Shown in pieces: positions 1 to 5,036 of a stretch of 5,036 nucleotides of DNA (position 1 is the stretch's first letter; each line of letters opens with the position of its first letter). Made by a program: the position numbers and the translations under genes. Under the pieces are notes generated by a model. It was not told where the DNA came from. It was given only the letters and a program-made list of their open reading frames with translations, and did not search any database. The stretch is from contig JAJZKG010000039.1 of the NCBI GenBank assembly GCA_021809565.1, positions 1 to 5,036 on the forward strand, in the 5' to 3' direction. This stretch comes from a bacterium. GTDB lineage: Bacteria; Patescibacteria; Dojkabacteria; JAKAPS01; JAJZLI01.

Positions 1-4
1 AAAG

Positions 5-28
5 TAATAAAAATTTTAAAAAAATAAA
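5..28 (-). terminator. T-rich terminator after the TRAM gene
   Basis: Read on the minus strand, the bases just past the TRAM stop codon contain a run of seven T (18-24), then four A, then five T (9-13). Archaeal RNA polymerase commonly terminates at such U-rich stretches without needing a hairpin, and none is obvious here. The T runs are seen; the role is inferred from their position. The window edge hides whatever lies beyond. Confidence 0.45.
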
Positions 29-33
29 CAGGT

Positions 34-279
34 CTATAGTATTATACTACCACTATTTATAAAATACTTACTATTATTCAATTGGTCAACTACTTCTCCA
101 TATGCAAACGTTCTATAAAGTTTAGTTATCTTTATTTTGTGAATCTTTCCAATTCTTGCATTAGCATCCTTTACGAAAACTACTACATCCTCTATTTTTC
201 CTATTCCTTCGCCTCTAGGATTTCTTGCGTTTAGACGCACATCATATGTTCCCCCTTCAACTAATTTTTCGATTCCCAT
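34..279 (-). CDS. Stand-alone TRAM-domain RNA-binding protein
   Basis: An 81-residue protein made almost entirely of one TRAM domain, a small beta-barrel that binds RNA. Single-domain TRAM proteins are typical of archaea, and at least one has been reported as an RNA chaperone. Recognisable parts are the opening strand VEGGTYDVRL (residues 7-16), the GEGIGKIEDVVVFV core (23-36), the GKIHKIKITK strand (44-53) and the closing FAYGEVV (58-64). A tail of about 17 residues (65-81) follows and is not part of the usual domain. The reading frame stays open to an ATG at 333, which would add 18 residues. I prefer the ATG at 277-279 because AGGGGA lies 6 nt before it (286-291), a TATA-like box (313-322) sits inside the would-be extension, and the domain begins immediately after this Met. 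The gene lies 78 nt beyond the stop of the large membrane-protein gene on the same strand, but its own promoter suggests independent expression. Domain assignment is firm; the cellular role is inferred only from the family. Confidence 0.88.
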   Translation of the reverse strand: MGIEKLVEGGTYDVRLNARNPRGEGIGKIEDVVVFVKDANARIGKIHKIKITKLYRTFAYGEVVDQLNNSKYFINSGSIIL

Positions 280-285
280 CTTTAT

Positions 286-322
286 TCCCCTAATATCTAC
301 TAGAATCAAAAAGTATTTAAGT
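286..322 (-). promoter_or_regulatory. TATA box and ribosome site of the TRAM gene
   Basis: On the minus strand ACTTAAATAC (313-322) resembles an archaeal TATA box. A transcript beginning about 25 nt downstream would start near 292, just before AGGGGA (286-291), which lies 6 nt from the ATG at 279 and can pair partly with the 16S rRNA end. Both elements together decide the shorter start. The motif matches are seen; the transcription start is inferred from usual archaeal spacing. Confidence 0.5.
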
Positions 323-356
323 ATTTTCTGCAAAAGAATTTTTTCAAATACTTTTT
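308..356 (-). repeat. Inverted repeat between the two minus-strand genes
   Basis: AAAAAGTATTT (308-318) and AAATACTTTTT (346-356) are perfect 11-base inverted arms around a 27-base loop. A second tandem copy of AAGTATTT (319-326) can pair with the same right arm. On the minus strand the structure begins 2 nt after the stop of the membrane-protein gene, and its last arm ends in five T, so it could act as a weak terminator for that gene. The inner arm overlaps the TATA-like box of the TRAM gene, so the two roles may compete. The stem is almost all A-T pairs and weak, so the function is uncertain. Confidence 0.35.
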
Positions 357-357
357 T

Positions 358-2655
358 TTATGTTGTGTTGTATTCGAAAGTGATGTTATCTATTCCATAA
401 TTTTCATAAGGAGAGGTACTGTTTGTAATTGTTGAGTTGTTTTGATAAAATAATAATTGATTGAAGCCATAACTTACATTTAAAGTTGCAGTATAATTTT
501 CTATTTTGTTAGTTGCATTAATTGTGAGTGGTTTATTTGCGTTGTTTACATCTAAGTAAATAGGATTATTATAAATTAAATTTACTATTTTTGCATTCAT
601 ATTTATTTTTCCTGCTTTTGGAGCAAATATAACTATCCCTCTAACGTTTCCGCCCCACCATTCTGTTGCGTATGTAACATTAACACATCCTCCTTGTGAA
701 TCGCAAAACGGCAGGTAGCCTGAGGTGTATCCAGGTATCCACGTTCCTATAGTGTATGAGGTTATTGTTTTGTTGAATACACTTAGATTTGCATTTTTAA
801 CATAAAATGCTGTCAGGTTATTATCTTGATAAGACTGTCCAAATATACTTGTCAGGTATGAATCTAATGTGTAATACGCTTGTGTATTATAAGCTTTTTT
901 AAGTACTACAATTAAGCCAACCCTGTATTGTTCTAACCATAAAAGTGATAGATCAGAGTAATTTTCAATAATTGGCGATGGGTACTGTACCGCATAATCT
1001 CCAGTAATATTAGCAGTTTGTAAGTATAGTGCCGAAACTGCTAATGGTATATTTTCATCTAATTGCTGTTGTGTTGCGTTGATTCTTGTTGGATAACCGC
1101 CTACTAAAGGTATTTTTGCTGCTGTATCGTAGTACATAGATAATCCAGGATACAAATAACCGGTTTCTTGGCTTGGTAAAGCTGGCAGCATTAAAATTGA
1201 AAATTGATTAGTTAAGTTTTGCGTTCCTAGATCTTTAAATGCATAAGGTATGGTTGCATTTGTAGTTAACTGATTTGCAAATGAAGTTGATAATGGCATA
1301 CCATTATACTCTATTAAAATTAAAACAGTGATACCGAGTACTGACAAAATAAGATTTTTATTTATATAATGTACCTTTTCACGAAGGTTCTTAAAGCCAA
1401 AAGCAGCAAGTACCGCTAATGCTAACGTCACAACAAAATCAAATCTTCCAGGTTCTCTTAAAACATTGAATATAGGTAATGCTTTATATGCCGAGTAAAG
1501 TGAAGGAATACCTGTACTTGTGTCGGTTATTTGAAGTATAGGTCCAAGAGCTAAAATTCCAAATATTATACCTATTATTAACCAATACTTTATTTCTATC
1601 AATTTATTCTTTTTGTGCTCATGATATAAAGCAAAAAGTACAAGAGCTAAAACAGTGAAGCCTATGTATGCTATTTTTTCAGTTACATCAGCAGAGTACT
1701 GTATACCTTGGTAGTTTAATTCATATGTTTGATTGAAGTATGATAATGAAGCATCATGGAAAATACCATTATAATAACTTGGTAAAAAGAAGGAGATAAG
1801 AGGATCGCTATATAACATATTATTTGCAATTCCATTTAATTGATTAGCCGTATTTATTGTAGAAGAGTTATACGCACTTGAAAACCATAATATAAACGGA
1901 GAGCTTAAAATTAAAAATACTACTGCCATTAGACCTAAATTATAAAATGTTGTTTTTCTCAAAATTTCTCTTCTTTCAATTATTAATAAAATGATTATAC
2001 TTACTAAAGCAAAAAAGATCATCATTATTCCTTGTTCTATATCTCCCATAAAAGTTACAAGAACTAAACTTAAACCGCCTAATGTTGAGTTAAGTATGTT
2101 TATTTTTTTATCTTTAATCGCAATTATGAAAAATAACACGAATAATGGTATGAACTCTGTAATTGTCCATTGTAAATGAGAGTATGATTGTGAAATGTGA
2201 ACTGGGCTAAATGCAAAAATTAATCCGGCTAGAAATGCTGCGTAGTTATCCTTAATTAGATACTTAGCAAGCATAAACATGAATACTCCACCTAAAATGA
2301 AACTAGTAAAGAATAGGAAGTTATACTCGAATGCCAAACTTATATTTTGCAAAAAGGAAAATACCAAACCGGCTAATGGTGTCATAGTTTGAGTTGCTAG
2401 ATTTGCTCCTACAGGATATAGTATCATATTAGTTATGTAAGGATTTGAATGAAGTACAAATGCTGAAAATGGAACCCACCATAAACCCCATAGGCTTTGG
2501 TAAACGTCACCCCCTCCATTAACAACTAATCCGTTTGTATTTACAAATAGATTCCAAAACATCACAAATGATATTACTGCATATATTATCATTGCAAAAA
2601 TATATGGTTTAAGTCTTTCTTTTGTGATATTATATTTTTTAAGATCAATTATCAT
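358..2655 (-). CDS. Polytopic membrane protein, GT-C glycosyltransferase-like, sequon-rich ectodomain
   Basis: A 765-residue protein with about 11-13 membrane spans in residues 16-449 and a soluble domain from about 451 to the end. Its N-terminal half resembles large, mostly uncharacterised GT-C/YfhO-like membrane proteins that are thought to move sugars from polyprenyl-phosphate donors outside the membrane. Visible family features are GGGD followed by an LWGLWW stretch after the first span (47-60, with D50 the candidate catalytic acid), LYPVGANL (79-86), the segment FAFSP to SHLQW to EFIP (147-170, with H160), and LREPGRF (399-405) before the last spans. The ectodomain carries 17 N-X-S/T sequons and the only two cysteines of the protein, C651 and C657, spaced as a possible disulfide. 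The start ATG (2653-2655) is preceded by a TATA-like box but no clear Shine-Dalgarno sequence. The gene diverges from two flippase genes, which fits a role in surface glycan assembly. No substrate can be assigned; a non-enzymatic membrane role, as in some YfhO relatives, is not excluded. Confidence 0.72.
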   Translation of the reverse strand: MIIDLKKYNITKERLKPYIFAMIIYAVISFVMFWNLFVNTNGLVVNGGGDVYQSLWGLWWVPFSAFVLHSNPYITNMILYPVGANLATQTMTPLAGLVFSFLQNISLAFEYNFLFFTSFILGGVFMFMLAKYLIKDNYAAFLAGLIFAFSPVHISQSYSHLQWTITEFIPLFVLFFIIAIKDKKINILNSTLGGLSLVLVTFMGDIEQGIMMIFFALVSIIILLIIERREILRKTTFYNLGLMAVVFLILSSPFILWFSSAYNSSTINTANQLNGIANNMLYSDPLISFFLPSYYNGIFHDASLSYFNQTYELNYQGIQYSADVTEKIAYIGFTVLALVLFALYHEHKKNKLIEIKYWLIIGIIFGILALGPILQITDTSTGIPSLYSAYKALPIFNVLREPGRFDFVVTLALAVLAAFGFKNLREKVHYINKNLILSVLGITVLILIEYNGMPLSTSFANQLTTNATIPYAFKDLGTQNLTNQFSILMLPALPSQETGYLYPGLSMYYDTAAKIPLVGGYPTRINATQQQLDENIPLAVSALYLQTANITGDYAVQYPSPIIENYSDLSLLWLEQYRVGLIVVLKKAYNTQAYYTLDSYLTSIFGQSYQDNNLTAFYVKNANLSVFNKTITSYTIGTWIPGYTSGYLPFCDSQGGCVNVTYATEWWGGNVRGIVIFAPKAGKINMNAKIVNLIYNNPIYLDVNNANKPLTINATNKIENYTATLNVSYGFNQLLFYQNNSTITNSTSPYENYGIDNITFEYNTT

Positions 2656-2690
2656 ATAAAAACTCTATCGCTTAAGAATAATTATCCACT

Positions 2691-2703
2691 AATATTTATA
2701 ATT
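2691..2703 (-). promoter_or_regulatory. TATA box of the GT-C-like gene
   Basis: The minus-strand sequence AATTATAAATATT, centred near 2697, is a good archaeal TATA-box candidate. The usual spacing of about 25 nt puts the transcript start near 2671, leaving a leader of about 15 nt before the ATG at 2655. The leader has no convincing ribosome site. The region is very A+T-rich, so chance TATA matches are common; the position is what gives this one weight. Confidence 0.45.
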
Positions 2704-2738
2704 CTATACGCCAAAGCATAAATATACTTTGCGAATAG
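2704..2738 (+). promoter_or_regulatory. Imperfect inverted repeat framing the flippase TATA box (operator candidate)
   Basis: The left arm CTATACGCCAAAG (2704-2716) matches the reverse complement of the right arm CTTTGCGAATAG (2727-2738) with one mismatch and one bulged C. The 10 bases between the arms, CATAAATATA, are the best TATA-box candidate for the flippase gene. The arms include the few G+C bases of this spacer, which makes the match less likely to be a composition effect. A dimeric regulator bound here would cover the TATA box and touch the edge of the opposite promoter. The symmetry is seen; the operator role is inferred. Confidence 0.4.
2717..2726 (+). promoter_or_regulatory. TATA box of the flippase operon
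   Basis: CATAAATATA is centred about 42 nt before the ATG at 2764. Usual archaeal spacing places transcript start near 2748, giving a short leader of about 16 nt without a clear Shine-Dalgarno sequence. The ATAAATAT core is shared with the opposite-facing promoter at 2691-2703. It is the candidate promoter for both overlapping flippase genes. Confidence 0.45.
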
Positions 2739-2756
2739 TTTTATATTAATATAAAA
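2739..2756. repeat. Perfect 18-bp palindrome before the flippase start
   Basis: TTTTATATTAATATAAAA is identical to its own reverse complement and ends 7 nt before the flippase ATG. It abuts the right arm of the inverted repeat at 2704-2738 and covers the predicted transcript start near 2748. It could be a regulator site, but it is entirely A and T in an A+T-rich spacer, so chance is a real alternative. Confidence 0.4.
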
Positions 2757-2763
2757 TGATTTA

Positions 2764-4335
2764 ATGCCAGAACAAAAAAATAACACAGTAGGTAAAGAGA
2801 CAGGCAGTACTTTATCACTTTTATATATAGGACAAATTTTCGGCGCAATAATAACAGTTGTAACGTTCATTTATGTTACGAGATTTTTAGGTCCTTCTAA
2901 TTATGGAATATATGTATTTGCAGTAGGTTTTGCTGCTTTAGTAAGTGCATTTGGTAACTTCGGTTTAGGAAGTTACATGAGTAAAAATCTTTCTCAATTT
3001 TCTTATCAAAAAAACTCAAAAGGAATAAGCAAAACCATATCCTCATCATATTTCTTGTTATTTTTAATTGCAGGGATACTTACTATTTTAGCTATTTTAA
3101 TAAGCAAATTTATTCCATCACTTTTTTCATCATTGGATATATCTACCTTAACCTTAAGCCTTTCAGGCTTGATAATCTTCTTTCAAATGATACAAAATGT
3201 AAATGTGCATGCTCTTGTCGGTTTTTCTTATGGAAAACCAGCATCAGCAATACCGGTTGTTGTTGATTTAATACAATTAGTCGGAATAATCTCTTTTTTA
3301 TACATAGGTTTTGGTGTAAACGGCGCAATTCTTGGATTACTTATTGGAAATATTTTTGGTTCGGTATTATCAATATACTTTATTTTGCATAAAGCCAAAA
3401 AATTACCCGAATTTAAACTTTCAATCCCAAGTAAAAAATCTGTATTTGATGCATTTAACTTTTCATTCCCTTTAGCAATTAATAATGTTATAAATACATC
3501 GATACAAAACTTTTCAATATTATTTTTGGGATTTTTTGTAACTTCATTTGTAATAGGTAATTATGGTGCAGCAATAAAAGGACTAAACTTCGCAACAATT
3601 TCTTACGGAACAATGTCGATGGTTATGCTTCCATTATTTACTAAAATCAACAGTAGTAAAAAGAGAGATAAGGCAAAGGATTATACTAATATTTTACTTT
3701 ATGCTTTAATTATTACATTGCCTTTTATAATATACGTAAGTGCAATGGCAAAACCAGCAGTATATCTTTTAATTTCAAATAAATACAATATAGCGCCTTT
3801 ATACTTAACATTAATTACTTTTGGAATGGCGCTTAATCTATTCGGATACTATTCAGGAAGTATTTTAGCATCGAAAAATCTAACAAAAAAACTTTTAAAA
3901 TATAATGCAGTATCAGCAATAACTCAATTCATATTGATGTTGATATTAACACCTTATTTTGGTGTGCTTGGAGTGATAATTCCTGTTTTTGTAATTGGTG
4001 GTTTACTTAATAGTGTATTTATCGGCATAGCAGTAAGAAAAAACGTATCAGCAAAAATAAATCACAGAAGAATAATTCTTGCATTCATTGGAAGTATTTT
4101 GCTGTACATACCACTGTCTATATCACTATTACTCCCCAATATTATTTTAGAACTCATTATAGGAGCTGTATTATTATTAATTTTTTATCCTATATTACTT
4201 AATATATTAAATGTTATAAATAAAGAAGATATTGATAAAATAAGGGCTATTTTTCCAAATGTACCGTTATTTAAAAAATTATTTAATATTATTTTGGATT
4301 ATACTAGAGTAATTTATGGTATACTAAATGAATGA
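2764..4335 (+). CDS. Wzx-type polysaccharide/oligosaccharide flippase
   Basis: A 523-residue integral membrane protein of the MOP exporter superfamily (RfbX/Wzx-like), whose members carry undecaprenyl- or dolichol-linked glycans across the membrane. Hydrophobic segments repeat along the whole length, about 12-14 spans, as expected for a full-length member. The family signature near the N-terminus is TRFLGPSNYGIY (39-50), followed by FGNFGLGSYMSK (63-74), both characteristic of this group. A basic stretch (SSKKRDKAKD, 297-306) lies near the middle between spans. A charged tail (about 486-507, KEDIDKIRAIFP and following) follows the last spans, as in many archaeal relatives. The start is the ATG at 2764, with no strong ribosome site, fitting a short-leader archaeal transcript from the TATA box at 2717-2726. 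Its last 8 bases overlap the start of a second, related flippase gene, so the two are surely co-transcribed. Family call is strong; the transported glycan is unknown. Confidence 0.9.
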   Translation: MPEQKNNTVGKETGSTLSLLYIGQIFGAIITVVTFIYVTRFLGPSNYGIYVFAVGFAALVSAFGNFGLGSYMSKNLSQFSYQKNSKGISKTISSSYFLLFLIAGILTILAILISKFIPSLFSSLDISTLTLSLSGLIIFFQMIQNVNVHALVGFSYGKPASAIPVVVDLIQLVGIISFLYIGFGVNGAILGLLIGNIFGSVLSIYFILHKAKKLPEFKLSIPSKKSVFDAFNFSFPLAINNVINTSIQNFSILFLGFFVTSFVIGNYGAAIKGLNFATISYGTMSMVMLPLFTKINSSKKRDKAKDYTNILLYALIITLPFIIYVSAMAKPAVYLLISNKYNIAPLYLTLITFGMALNLFGYYSGSILASKNLTKKLLKYNAVSAITQFILMLILTPYFGVLGVIIPVFVIGGLLNSVFIGIAVRKNVSAKINHRRIILAFIGSILLYIPLSISLLLPNIILELIIGAVLLLIFYPILLNILNVINKEDIDKIRAIFPNVPLFKKLFNIILDYTRVIYGILNE

Positions 4336-5036
4336 AAAAAAAGACATTTCAATGGAGTTAGGAAGTAAGATGACAAAAGTAGCATCGTTCCTTACCTTTG
4401 GGAAGGGCATCTCGTTATTTATAAATTTAATCACATTTGTAATAATTGCAAGATATATAGGACCTTCGAATTTTGGTATATATACTATTATAATGAGCAT
4501 TATTGCGCTGTTGAGTGGTTTTGGAAATCCAAATATAAGCTACTATCTATCTAAAAAAATCCCAAGATTATTTTCTACAAATAAGATTTCAGAAGCAAAA
4601 TTAATGCTAGGCGATACTTTACTAATTACTTTATTTTTTTCAATAATACTTTCTGCTGTAGGAATAATTTTTGGTACATACTTCTTATCTACTGTTACGC
4701 ATACCTACTTTTACTCTCTAGCTTTATTGCTGGGTATACCTATAATATTTTTCTCCCTTATTTATGGTAATCTTTATTTTTATATTCTAGGGCTAAATAA
4801 AGGAAAAGAACTTGCAGAAGCTTCGATAATCCATTCAATAACTCAATTTATATTTGGTGTTTCATTAGTACTTCTTGGTTTTGGAGTAGCAGGTGGAGTA
4901 AGTGGGTACCTAATGGGCTTAATCATAAGTACACTCTTTGAGTTTTTTGTTATATTGAAATTAATAGGTATAAACATAAATCTAAATGGTTTTAAGAAAC
5001 GTGCAAAAACAATACTAGCATTTTCAAAATCACTTG
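4328..5036 (+). CDS. Second Wzx-type flippase, partial (cut by the window end)
   Basis: The first 236 residues of another MOP-superfamily flippase; the rest lies beyond the right edge. Reading begins MNEKKDISMELGSKMTK and continues through several hydrophobic spans without a stop to the last base. The family signature ARYIGPSNFGIY (41-52) and FGNPNISYYLSKK (65-77) line up with the same places in the upstream gene; over about 65 ungapped residues I count 23 identities (about 35%), so the two are paralogues and not a recent duplicate. The chosen ATG (4328-4330) overlaps the upstream stop in ATGAATGA, which suggests translational coupling. In-frame ATGs at 4352 and 4370 are alternatives; the last is preceded by AGGAAG, and all three leave the first span intact. 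A half-length flippase would be expected to continue for another 230-300 residues. Confidence 0.88.
   Translation, partial: MNEKKDISMELGSKMTKVASFLTFGKGISLFINLITFVIIARYIGPSNFGIYTIIMSIIALLSGFGNPNISYYLSKKIPRLFSTNKISEAKLMLGDTLLITLFFSIILSAVGIIFGTYFLSTVTHTYFYSLALLLGIPIIFFSLIYGNLYFYILGLNKGKELAEASIIHSITQFIFGVSLVLLGFGVAGGVSGYLMGLIISTLFEFFVILKLIGININLNGFKKRAKTILAFSKSL

Noticed and set aside
1991..2179. Plus-strand open frame of 62 codons inside the large minus-strand gene
   Set aside because: It lies wholly opposite a well-supported membrane-protein gene, has no recognisable domain or promoter, and its lysine/isoleucine-rich content is what the antisense of an A+T-rich gene gives.
34..2655. One operon joining the large membrane-protein gene and the TRAM gene
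   Set aside because: They share a strand, but the 78-nt gap contains a TATA-like box, a ribosome site and a possible terminator, and the functions look unrelated. Partial read-through cannot be excluded.
2739..2756. Palindrome as a replication-origin or integration-site element
   Set aside because: There is no neighbouring origin gene, repeated box, tRNA or integrase; an all A/T 18-bp palindrome in this composition can arise by chance, so only a regulatory role was kept as a possibility.
2682..2870. Minus-strand open frame of 62 codons over the divergent promoter region
   Set aside because: It overlaps the first 107 bases of the flippase gene and the intergenic promoter elements; no domain is recognisable, and the flippase reading is clearly the real one.
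3143..3328. Minus-strand open frame of 61 codons inside the first flippase gene
   Set aside because: It lies fully opposite a strong coding region and has a composition unlike the real proteins here, with no family resemblance.

Overview
This is an A+T-rich window (roughly 70% A+T by eye) that looks archaeal. The best evidence is a stand-alone TRAM-domain protein of about 81 residues, a type of small gene typical of archaea. TATA-box-like elements also sit about 25 nt before the expected transcript starts of three genes, and two of those genes have no clear Shine-Dalgarno sequence. An A+T-rich, small-genome or thermoplasmatal/ARMAN-like (DPANN) archaeon is a plausible host, but the lineage cannot be fixed from this sequence alone.

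Layout from left to right: (1) a T-rich minus-strand terminator at the left edge; (2) a minus-strand TRAM-domain RNA-binding protein (34-279, start moved inward from the longest reading frame), with its own TATA box and AGGGGA ribosome site; (3) a 78-nt gap holding an inverted repeat that may end the next transcript; (4) a large minus-strand gene (358-2655) for a 765-residue polytopic membrane protein with GT-C glycosyltransferase-like features and a C-terminal ectodomain unusually dense in N-glycosylation sequons; (5) a 108-bp divergent promoter region (2656-2763) with two opposed TATA boxes and two abutting dyad elements; (6) two overlapping plus-strand genes for paralogous Wzx-type polysaccharide or lipid-linked-oligosaccharide flippases, the second running off the right edge.

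Taken together, the right four-fifths looks like part of a cell-surface glycan locus. The GT-C-like protein could transfer a sugar from a lipid carrier outside the membrane, and the two flippases could move lipid-linked glycans across the membrane. No enzyme with a certain substrate is present, so the pathway (N-glycan, exopolysaccharide or glycolipid) is open. The TRAM gene is probably an unrelated neighbour. I saw no tRNA, rRNA, CRISPR array, transposon or attachment site. I do not see an obviously new multi-gene system. The most unusual signals are the sequon-rich ectodomain and the dyad symmetry framing the flippase promoter.
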